64,000 nucleotides of DNA from Pseudomonadota bacterium. Its GTDB lineage: Bacteria; Desulfobacterota; Desulfovibrionia; Desulfovibrionales; Desulfovibrionaceae. Made by a program: the position numbers and the translations under genes. Each line of letters begins with the position of its first letter. Within the stretch, counting starts at the first letter, position 1. The notes beneath the pieces are model-generated. The model made no database searches, was not told where the DNA came from, and saw only the letters and a list, made by a program, of their open reading frames with translations. The stretch covers positions 1-64,000 of the forward strand of contig JAEXRD010000091.1 of assembly GCA_023438245.1 (NCBI GenBank), read 5' to 3'. Below are positions 36,220 through 43,670 of this stretch, piece by piece.

Positions 36220-37983
36220 CTACTGTGCAGGAGTCGGGCCAGGGCCTCCCGCGATGCAGCATATCCTGTCCGGAGACCGGGACGACGCGGAGCCGGGCGC
36301 TTCGCCCACGGCCACGATGTACGTGGTTCCGGCCAGCCACTGGGTCAGCACGATGCGCAGGTGCGCCGGGCGGTCGGTCCAGGCGTCCCAGCGCTTCTTC
36401 TTGATGGCCAGCACGATGTTCCGGGAGTTGGCCAGCGGGGTCAGCGCGTCGAAGCCGGAGGTCTCCTGGATGGCCTGGCCCGCGTAGTAGGAGTAGATGC
36501 CCTGGTAGATGTCGTGGGCCACGGGCAGGTAGCCGCGCGCGGCGTATTCCTTCAGCACCAGCGCCTGGGGCCTGGGGCTCATGATGGGGTCCAGGGCCGG
36601 GGCCAGCACGCCGCCCGCGGGCTGCACCCACAGCGTCACCAGCAGGGCCAGGGCGGGCAGCACGCACCGGGCGTCCTGGCCGCGCAGGGCCAGCAGCGCA
36701 AGGCCGATGAGCGCAAAGCAGGCCGCCACGGCCCAGGTTCCGGGCAGGGGATCGGGCGGCAGCACCGCCGCGCCCAGGAGCTCCGCCGGAGGCTTTTGCA
36801 GGAAGCGCTCGGCCTGGGTGGCCACCCCGGCCAGGGCCAGGAACAGCAGGCCGGAGACGGTCCACAGCCGCTTCCAGGGCCGGGCGGACTCCATGAGTCC
36901 CCAGGCCATGAGCAGCGCCAGCGGGGCCAGCTGCGGCAGGATGTACACCACCACCTTGCCCGAGAGCAGCGAGAGCAGGCCCAGGCCGCTTGCGGCGCAG
37001 ATCCACAGCCAGGCCCGAGCGTCGGACTCCGGAGAGGCAGTCCTGCGCCCGGCCCAGGCCTCGGCCCAGAAGCCCGGGGTGAACACGCGGCCCACCGGCA
37101 GGGAGACGACCGCCAGGGTCCAGGGCAGCCAGCAGGGCGGGAAGGCCGCCAGGTAGAACCAGGCCGGTTCGGCGTGGTGGAAGGTCTTGGTGGCGCGCAG
37201 GAAGATCTGCTCGTAGAAGATCTTGTAGAGGAAGCCGTAGCCCTCCACGAAATAGGCCGCCACCACCCAGGCCGCCACGAGGCCCAGCAGCGCCAGCAGG
37301 CCGGGCACGAGGGCGCGGCTGAAGAACTCCCGCGCCCGCCCGCGCCAGGCCAGGAAAATGAGCGTGGCCAGGACGGGGAACAGCAGCCCCAGCGGCCCCT
37401 TGGTCAGCGTGGCCACGCCGCAGATGAGCAGCGCCAGGGTGGCGCGCCTGGTGCGCGCGGCCTCTTCCCCCGGCGCGAAGGCCAGGCAGAACTCGGCCTG
37501 GGCGGCGGTGATGAGCGCGGCGAAGAGCAGGTCCATGCGCGAGTAGTGCAGCAGGCCCGCGAAAAACAGCGTGGACAGGAGCACCAGCCCCGCGCCCAGG
37601 CGGACCTCGGCGGACAGGCCCAGCACCCGGCCCAGGCGCATCGTCGCCCAGACCATGAGCAGCCCGCTGGCCCCCGCGGCCAGGAAGAAGGCCGCCGGGT
37701 CGCCCAGGGCGGTGAACTTGTCCAGGAGCCACACGAACCAGAAATATACCGGCGGCTTGTCCGGGTAGGCCACGCCGTTCAGGTTCAGCACCAGCCACTT
37801 GCCGCGCAGCAGGCCCAGGTAGGCGTCGGCGTAGCGCACCTCGTCGCTGAACCACAGGGCGCGGTCGGAAAGCACGAAAAGGGTCTGGGCGGCGGCGATG
37901 AGGGCCACGCTGGCGCGCGGCCAGGCCAGCAGGGCCTGCCACAGGCGGTCCAGGACGGAAAGGGCGCGGGGGGTGCGGTTCAT
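36220..37983 (-). CDS. ArnT/PMT-family (GT39-like) glycosyltransferase
   Basis: This 587-residue membrane enzyme has about twelve hydrophobic segments. The first periplasmic loop has FSDEVRYADAY with the catalytic acidic residues of the ArnT/PMT family, and YPDKPPVYFWFVW follows as in ArnT. Such enzymes move a sugar from undecaprenyl phosphate to lipid A or protein. The start overlaps the stop of the PAP2 gene (ATGA), so the two are coupled; a combined lipid A modification role is inferred. No Ara4N synthesis genes are visible. Confidence 0.88.
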   Translation of the reverse strand: MNRTPRALSVLDRLWQALLAWPRASVALIAAAQTLFVLSDRALWFSDEVRYADAYLGLLRGKWLVLNLNGVAYPDKPPVYFWFVWLLDKFTALGDPAAFFLAAGASGLLMVWATMRLGRVLGLSAEVRLGAGLVLLSTLFFAGLLHYSRMDLLFAALITAAQAEFCLAFAPGEEAARTRRATLALLICGVATLTKGPLGLLFPVLATLIFLAWRGRAREFFSRALVPGLLALLGLVAAWVVAAYFVEGYGFLYKIFYEQIFLRATKTFHHAEPAWFYLAAFPPCWLPWTLAVVSLPVGRVFTPGFWAEAWAGRRTASPESDARAWLWICAASGLGLLSLLSGKVVVYILPQLAPLALLMAWGLMESARPWKRLWTVSGLLFLALAGVATQAERFLQKPPAELLGAAVLPPDPLPGTWAVAACFALIGLALLALRGQDARCVLPALALLVTLWVQPAGGVLAPALDPIMSPRPQALVLKEYAARGYLPVAHDIYQGIYSYYAGQAIQETSGFDALTPLANSRNIVLAIKKKRWDAWTDRPAHLRIVLTQWLAGTTYIVAVGEAPGSASSRSPDRICCIAGGPGPTPAQ

Positions 37984-38648
37984 TGTGCTCCCGGTGATTC
38001 GAAGCGCAGGCGGCGGCCGCCCTGCAAGCGCCAGGCGATGCGCCCGGCAAGGTATTGGGCCAGCAGCCCGCCCAGGGTGCCCAGGGCCCAGCCCGCCAGT
38101 ACGTCCGTGGGGTTGTGCCAGCCCAGCGCGATGCGCGTGAAGGCCATGAGGCCCAGGGCCAGCCCCAGCAGCAGCGGCCACAGGATCGTGCCGGAGCGCA
38201 GGGCCAGGGGCAGGGTTTGCAGGGTCAGTTCGGTGGAGTGCCCCGAGGGCATGGCGTGGTGCGAGCCCTGGGTGGTGAAATGCAGGTATTCCCCGCCCAC
38301 CAGCGGCCTGGGCCTGCCGATGGACATCTTGAGCACGCGCACGGCCAGAAGCGAGACCAGGAGCTGCGCCGCCAGATAGCCCAGGGCCAGGGCGGTGAGC
38401 TCGCGCCTGCCGCGCGCCAGCCCGGCGATGAGCACGCCCGCGTACACCAGGTAGAAGGCCGCGTTGCCCCAGTCGGTGTAGAGCTTGAGCCAGGGCGTGA
38501 TGTGCCCGTTCTGGATGCGCCACTGCTCGAAGAACTTGGCCGTGGCCTCCTCGCTTCCGAAGAATGCGAGGCTTCCCGCCGCCACCACGAGAAGCGGCAG
38601 GGACAGGGCCAGCCAGGCCAGCAGCGGGGAGGGGGTTTTCTTCGGCAT
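37980..38648 (-). CDS. PAP2-family membrane phosphatase
   Basis: This 222-residue membrane phosphatase has the three PAP2 motifs: KMSIGRPRP, PSGHS, and RIALGWHNPTDVLAG, whose histidines carry out phosphoryl transfer. About six membrane segments. Substrates could be lipid A phosphates (LpxE/LpxF-like), undecaprenyl diphosphate or phosphatidic acid. Coupling to the ArnT-like gene and nearness to lpxB favour a lipid A or carrier-lipid role. Confidence 0.9.
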   Translation of the reverse strand: MPKKTPSPLLAWLALSLPLLVVAAGSLAFFGSEEATAKFFEQWRIQNGHITPWLKLYTDWGNAAFYLVYAGVLIAGLARGRRELTALALGYLAAQLLVSLLAVRVLKMSIGRPRPLVGGEYLHFTTQGSHHAMPSGHSTELTLQTLPLALRSGTILWPLLLGLALGLMAFTRIALGWHNPTDVLAGWALGTLGGLLAQYLAGRIAWRLQGGRRLRFESPGAQ

Positions 38649-38711
38649 GCGGCCTTATAGGACCAAATCCCGCCCCGCGCAACACGCCTGCCGGTGCGGA
38701 CCCGGAAACGG

Positions 38712-38748
38712 AAAAAGTCGCCGAGCATGCGGTCTCATGCCGATTTTT
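38712..38748. terminator. Bidirectional terminator-like hairpin after palindrome C
   Basis: AAAAA, TCG and GCATG pair in order with CATGC, CGA and TTTTT around CGGTCT, with small bulges. Both strands end in a T5 tract. On the minus strand it follows palindromic element C by 7 bases and would end the DUF115 transcript. Confidence 0.6.
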
Positions 38749-38755
38749 CTTGCAT

Positions 38756-38904
38756 GGGGCTGCCGCCAAAAGGATGGATTTTGGTTCCTGGCGAGAAAAG
38801 AGCCGATCCGGGGCCGGGGATAGTACTCATGCGGTACAGCCCTGGCCCCGGATCGGTTCTTGACGATGCCCAGGGGGCAAAAGACGCGTTTTGGCGGCAG
38901 CCCC
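38756..38904 (-). repeat. ~150-bp palindromic element, copy C
   Basis: Read on the minus strand it starts at the last base of the TAG of the DUF115 gene. A perfect 16-bp outer stem joins 38756-38771 to 38889-38904 (GGGGCTGCCGCCAAAA with its complement), followed by TTTTG/CAAAA. A core stem of 17 bp joins 38803-38819 to 38840-38856, extendable to 22 bp with G-U pairs, around a 20-base loop with two GTAC. Its non-loop flank is nearly the same as in copy B. Confidence 0.9.
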
Positions 38905-40664
38905 TAATGGAACTCCAGCCCGGATACACAGCGGTCCACCTCGCGCACCTTGGCCAGGATGCTCTTGCCGATGCGCTTGAACTCGGCCATGTCCGCGGGC
39001 TTGTAGCTGTGCCGAGTCTTGGCCAGCCCGGCCAGGTCGATGGTCTCGTTGAACAGGTAGGGCAGGTACAGCGGGTCCTGCTTGACGAAGTACAGGGCCT
39101 GCTCCAGCAGGTCGTGGATCTCGGTCTGGCTCTTCTCGTGGTGGCGGAAGAGCTTCTGCATGCGCTTCTCCACGTGGCGGATGGAGCTGGTCCAGATGTG
39201 GCTGCGCGGCTCGAAGCGCAGGTCCGGGCAGGGGGTGCGGGCCAGGTTCAGCGCGTGCAGCAGCCGCTCGCGGCTGCCGGGGGCGCTGGCCAGGAACCCG
39301 TCGTTCACGGCCTCCTGGAAGGTCACGACCCTGGCGCCCTCGATGACCGCGCCGCCGCCGTACAGGTTGGCCACGCGGAAACTCGCGTCCTTCAGGTCGT
39401 GCTCCATGTCGCGCTTGCTGGTCAGGTACTGGATGCTGGAGATGATCTCCTCGCCGTACAGGTTGGCCAGGCGCTGGTGGCGGCCGGGGTCGAAGCCGGG
39501 CAGGTTGCCGGTGGCGTGGTGGCCCGCGGCGTGGGTGGAGCCGCCGATCCAGGCGAAGTCCTGGCCCGCCAGCAGGATGCTGCCGATGCCCATGTAGCGC
39601 AGCAGGCGCAGCAGCGTCACGGAGACGTTGCCGCCCGCGTCCATGACGAACTCGCGGTCCTGCAGCACGAAGGTGGCCAGCCCGCCCATGGTCCACAGCG
39701 GCAGGGTGGGGCCGGGATAGCGGCGCACCAGCTCGGGGTTCACCTTGGTGGAGTAGACCAGCGGAATGTCGGCGGCCCAGTCCATGTCCAGCTTGTCGTA
39801 GACCTTGAGCATGCTGTCGTCGTAGTCCAGGGCCAGGCACAGGTGCGGCTTGATGCCGTAGGGCCGGAGCACCGGCAGGGTCTGCAGGCCGCTGACGTAC
39901 AGGGCGTAGCCGGGGTTTTCGGCCAGGCTGGGGGCGAACTGCGCCAGCGAAGGCCCGGCGCCCAGCAGCACCGCGCCCACTCCGGACGCGGCCCCGGCCA
40001 GGGGCTTGAGCGAGCCGTCGGACAGGGCGCGGCTGAAGTTCTTCAGCTCGTTGCCCACCATGACGTCCTGGCGCGAGCGCAGGGTGGCGATCTCCACGCT
40101 GAAGTTCTCCAGCATGTGCCGGGCCACGTTCATCCAGCGGGCGTACTCCGGCCCGATCTGCCTGCTGGGCAGGTCGGCGCGCAGGTAAATCTTGCCGTAG
40201 ATGTACTGCAGGTCCAGGTTGCGGATGACCTCGGTGAGGTACTGCTCGCTGGGCAGCAGGAAGTGCAGCTTCTTGTTCTCGAAGAACGGGCGGTAGTCCG
40301 TCTGGCCCAGGCAGGCCAGGATCAGTTCGGGGTTGGGCTCCAGCACCAGCACCTTGTGGGTGTCCGGGGTGCCCGTCAGCACGTGGTTCAGGCCGTAGCC
40401 CACGTTGGTGCCCACGATGAGCGTGGCCGAGAGGTCCGGCTTCTCGATCTGGGTCCAGTCCTTGTACAGGCCCACAGGGGGAAGGGCCTCGAAGATTCCA
40501 GCGCCGCTCGGCATTTTCCAGTCGATGAGCCCCCATTGGTTGACAAACACGCTTGTTTTCAGGGATGCATCGTCGAACCGGCTGCCGGAAAGCCAGGCGT
40601 AGAACGCCGGGTTGGCCGTCTCAAGCGCGGTGATGTTCTCTTTGAGGAACGGATACATGGTCAT
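38904..40664 (-). CDS. DUF115 / MAF-type motility-associated glycosyltransferase family protein
   Basis: This 586-residue cytoplasmic protein belongs to the DUF115/6-hydroxymethylpterin-pyrophosphokinase-like family. Members called Maf transfer nonulosonic acids or other sugars to flagellin. Diagnostic segments: GAVLLGAGPSLAQFAPSL near residue 232, ALDYDDSMLKVYDKL, STKVNPELVRRYPG, and LAGQDFAWIGGSTHAAGH. Start chosen at MTMYPFLKEN after AAAGGGG; an upstream ATG gives 13 more residues. No flagellin gene is near. Confidence 0.85.
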   Translation of the reverse strand: MTMYPFLKENITALETANPAFYAWLSGSRFDDASLKTSVFVNQWGLIDWKMPSGAGIFEALPPVGLYKDWTQIEKPDLSATLIVGTNVGYGLNHVLTGTPDTHKVLVLEPNPELILACLGQTDYRPFFENKKLHFLLPSEQYLTEVIRNLDLQYIYGKIYLRADLPSRQIGPEYARWMNVARHMLENFSVEIATLRSRQDVMVGNELKNFSRALSDGSLKPLAGAASGVGAVLLGAGPSLAQFAPSLAENPGYALYVSGLQTLPVLRPYGIKPHLCLALDYDDSMLKVYDKLDMDWAADIPLVYSTKVNPELVRRYPGPTLPLWTMGGLATFVLQDREFVMDAGGNVSVTLLRLLRYMGIGSILLAGQDFAWIGGSTHAAGHHATGNLPGFDPGRHQRLANLYGEEIISSIQYLTSKRDMEHDLKDASFRVANLYGGGAVIEGARVVTFQEAVNDGFLASAPGSRERLLHALNLARTPCPDLRFEPRSHIWTSSIRHVEKRMQKLFRHHEKSQTEIHDLLEQALYFVKQDPLYLPYLFNETIDLAGLAKTRHSYKPADMAEFKRIGKSILAKVREVDRCVSGLEFH

Positions 40665-40753
40665 GTGCGGCCCCTTTGGTTTGGGCTCATAAATGCAAAA
40701 CACGGGCCAGGGCGGAAATGTCCCGCCGCTGGCGCCGAATACAAGGCCAGGCG

Positions 40754-43105
40754 ATGCAACGCACCGATATTTTGAGGCTTGTGGGCAACACCCCGCTGGT
40801 GGAGATCCGCCGCCTGAATCCCTTCCCCGGCGTCAAGATCATGGCGAAGATCGAGTCCATGAACCCCGGCGGCTCCATCAAGGACCGCGTGGCCGTGGCC
40901 ATGATCGAGGCCGCCGAAAAGAGCGGGGAGCTCCAGCCCGGCAAGATCATCATCGAGGCCACCAGCGGCAACACCGGCATCGGCCTGGCCATGGTGGCGG
41001 CGGTGAAGGGCTACAAGATGACGCTCATCATGCCCGACAGCGCCAGCGAGGAGAGAAAGCGCATCATGCGCGGCTACGGGGCGGAGATCCGCCTCACGCC
41101 CGGGCGCCTGGGCACCGACGGGGCCATCGAGCTGGCCTACCGCCTGGCCCGCACCGAGCCGGACACCTACGTGCTCATGGACCAGTTCAACAACCCCGCC
41201 AGCATCGCCGCCCACTACGAGGGCACGGGCCGAGAGATCTGGGAGCAGACCGGCGGGCAGGTGACGCACGCCGTGGCCACGCTGGGCACCTCGGGCACGG
41301 CCATGGGCCTGGCCAAGCGCCTGCACGAGCACCCCGGCGTGGAGGTGGTGGCCATCGAGCCCAACGCCGGCCACAAGATCCAGGGCCTGAAGAACATGCA
41401 CGAGTCCTATCCGCCGGGCATCTACAACAAAAAGGCCCTGGACCGCATCCTGCGCGTGGAGGACGAGGCCGCCTTCGAGATGTGCCGCCAGCTGGCCCGG
41501 CAGGAGGGCCTGTTCGTGGGCATGAGCTCCGGCGCGGCCATGGCCGGGGCGCTCAAGCTCGCGGAATCGCTGGTGGCCGAGGGCAAGGGCGGCTACATCG
41601 TGGTGATTTTCCCCGACGGCGGCGAGCGCTACCTGTCCACGCCGCTGTTCGCGTCCAAGGCCCAGGAGGGCCTGCGGCTGATGAGCGTGGCCACCGGGCG
41701 CAAGGCCACCCTGCCCAGCGCCGGGGTGCTGAACATCTTCGTGGCCGGGCCCAGCCTGGACACGCCCGACGATCCGGACGCCTGGCGGCGGCTGGTGCTC
41801 TCCGACGTGCTGGCCCGCAGCCTGGCGGCGCAGGGCGGGGGGCAGGGCTGCGACGTGCGCCTGGCCGTGGGCCTGGCCGACCTGGACGACCGCACGCTCT
41901 CTGCGGCCCGCGCCGCCGGCATGAGCCGGGCGGACTACGTGGACGCCACGCTGGCGCGCATCCGCGCCCGGGCCGAGCGCATGGGGCTGCTGGAGAGCGT
42001 GCGCTTCGAGACCGCCTCCTCCTCCGTGCCCCTGGCCCTGGAGATCGTGAAGAAGCTGCTGGGCAAGGGCCTGGCCTACGAGAAGCTCAGAAGCGTGTAT
42101 TTCGACGTGCGCCGCGACAAGCGCTACGGCGACATGAAGCTCATGGACCTGGACAAGATCAGCGTGGGCAAGACCGTGGACCTGGGCGACTACGTCAAGG
42201 ACAGCCCGCTGGACTTCACCCTGTTCAAGCGCGCCACCCTGCAGGACCTGAAGCTGGGCGACGTGCTGGAGACCGAGTGGGGCAACGTGCGCCCCAGCTG
42301 GTTCCTGCAGATGGCCGTGGCGGGCCTGGCCGCGCTGGGCCGCGTGGACGTGCTGGTGGCCGGTGAGGACCACCGCTTCCCGCACCTGGAGAACCTGCGC
42401 GCCATCTGGAGCGCGGCGGGCGTGGAGCCGCTGGTGTGGCTCACGGACAAGAAGGTGGCGCTGGAGGAACTGGGCGAGGGCGAGGCGGAAAGCGGCCTGC
42501 CCGGCGGCCTTCTGGACGCCCTGGAAACCCAGGCCGGGGGGGCCGCGGCGCTCAGGATGTGGCTTTTGTCCTCCTCCTACCGCAAGCCGCTGGCGGCAAG
42601 CGCCCAGAGCCTGTCCATGTGGTCGCGCAACTGGCACAAGGTGCAGGAGACCGCCTGCGGCCTGAGGCTGGTGGACCCGGCCAAGTGCGGGGCCGTGGGC
42701 GAGGAGGTGGAGCAGGCCGTGTTCGACCTCAAGGCCGCGCTGGCCGCCGCGCTGGAGGACGACCTGTCGCTGCACCGCTTCTGGCCGGGGCTGTTCACCT
42801 TCGTCAAGCGCGTCAACGCCTGGCTGGCCGCCGGAACGCTCACCACCGAGGGCGCCCGGCTGTGCCTGGAACGCCTGGACGGCGCCGACGCGGTGCTGGG
42901 CATCCTGGACGCCGGGCAGATGCCCGTGGCCTGCGCCTGCCTGCCCGCGGAGGCGCGCTCCCTGGTGGAGAAGCGCGAAGCGGCCCGCAAGGCCAAGGAT
43001 TTCGCCGCCAGCGACCTGCTGCGCGAGAAGCTGGCCGCCTGCGGCTGGCGCGTGGAGGACACCCCCGGCGGCTCGCGCCTGTACCCGCTGGCCCCGCAGA
43101 AGTAG
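40754..43105 (+). CDS. cysK: Cysteine synthase fused to a degenerate CysRS-like domain
   Basis: This 783-residue protein is a fusion. Residues 1-305 are an intact O-acetylserine sulfhydrylase: PLP lysine K43 in GGSIKDRVAV, TSGNTG at 70-75, and GTSGT at 178-182. Residues about 320-783 align with cysteinyl-tRNA synthetase, with recognisable segments PLDFTLFKR, RPSWFLQM, and a CysRS-like C-terminus (REKLAACGWRVEDTPGG). Catalytic features are missing: the zinc Cys of YVCGPT reads FVAGPS, HIGH is absent, GWHIECS reads SWFLQMA, HHEN reads PHLEN, and KMSKS is not found. The tail may bind tRNA-Cys or regulate; that is inference. Confidence 0.9.
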   Translation: MQRTDILRLVGNTPLVEIRRLNPFPGVKIMAKIESMNPGGSIKDRVAVAMIEAAEKSGELQPGKIIIEATSGNTGIGLAMVAAVKGYKMTLIMPDSASEERKRIMRGYGAEIRLTPGRLGTDGAIELAYRLARTEPDTYVLMDQFNNPASIAAHYEGTGREIWEQTGGQVTHAVATLGTSGTAMGLAKRLHEHPGVEVVAIEPNAGHKIQGLKNMHESYPPGIYNKKALDRILRVEDEAAFEMCRQLARQEGLFVGMSSGAAMAGALKLAESLVAEGKGGYIVVIFPDGGERYLSTPLFASKAQEGLRLMSVATGRKATLPSAGVLNIFVAGPSLDTPDDPDAWRRLVLSDVLARSLAAQGGGQGCDVRLAVGLADLDDRTLSAARAAGMSRADYVDATLARIRARAERMGLLESVRFETASSSVPLALEIVKKLLGKGLAYEKLRSVYFDVRRDKRYGDMKLMDLDKISVGKTVDLGDYVKDSPLDFTLFKRATLQDLKLGDVLETEWGNVRPSWFLQMAVAGLAALGRVDVLVAGEDHRFPHLENLRAIWSAAGVEPLVWLTDKKVALEELGEGEAESGLPGGLLDALETQAGGAAALRMWLLSSSYRKPLAASAQSLSMWSRNWHKVQETACGLRLVDPAKCGAVGEEVEQAVFDLKAALAAALEDDLSLHRFWPGLFTFVKRVNAWLAAGTLTTEGARLCLERLDGADAVLGILDAGQMPVACACLPAEARSLVEKREAARKAKDFAASDLLREKLAACGWRVEDTPGGSRLYPLAPQK

Positions 43106-43114
43106 GGTCCGCCG

Positions 43115-43522
43115 GTGTTCTGGCTCTGGGCGTCGCTCGCCTGGCTGGGGTTCGCCGCGCTGGCCGTGGCCTGCGGCGCGGCCCGCGTGAAGCTCGTCCA
43201 GCCGCTTGTGGGCGAACAGGCGGCGCACGTGATCGGCACGCTGGCGGTGTGCGCGCTGTTTCTGTGGCTCATCGCACGCTTCGTCGCCTGGACCGGAATC
43301 CGCGAGACGCCCCGCCTGCTGGCGCTTGGCGCGTTCTGGACCTGCGCCACCATCGCCTTCGAGTTCGGCTTCGGCCATTATGTGGCCGGGCATTCCTGGC
43401 AGAAGCTGCTGGCGGACTACGACGTCCTGTCCGGGCGGGTGTGGGTGCTGGTGCTGCTGGTCATGGGCCTGGGGCCGGTTCTGATGGCAATGGGCGCGGC
43501 GCGGTTCAAAATCGAGTGGTAA
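43115..43522 (+). CDS. Small integral membrane protein of unknown function
   Basis: This 135-residue protein has four hydrophobic segments (about 3-22, 38-60, 68-88, 106-127). No recognised motif. It starts at GTG 9 bases after the cysK fusion gene, so it is probably co-transcribed. Its TAA stop overlaps the first bases of palindromic element D. Confidence 0.7.
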   Translation: MFWLWASLAWLGFAALAVACGAARVKLVQPLVGEQAAHVIGTLAVCALFLWLIARFVAWTGIRETPRLLALGAFWTCATIAFEFGFGHYVAGHSWQKLLADYDVLSGRVWVLVLLVMGLGPVLMAMGAARFKIEW

Positions 43523-43670
43523 GGCTGCTTCCCAAAAGATGCATTTTGTTCACTGGCGAGGAGCCGGGGTGGCCTGGGGTCGGGGATAGTACTCGGATGG
43601 TACAGCCCCGGTCCCAGGCCGACTCGCGACGAAGCCCAGGGGGCAAAAGGCGCTTTTTGGAAGCAGCCTT
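43521..43670 (-). repeat. ~150-bp palindromic element, copy D
   Basis: It fills the whole gap between two convergent genes. A perfect 12-bp outer stem joins AAGGCTGCTTCC (43521-43532) to its complement (43659-43670), with AAAAG/CTTTT and TTTTG/CAAAA next. The core stem (43571-43585 with 43606-43620) is 15 bp with two G-U pairs around a loop with two GTAC. On the minus strand it begins right after the TAG of the GT9 gene; on the plus strand the stem begins inside the TAA of the membrane-protein gene. Confidence 0.9.
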
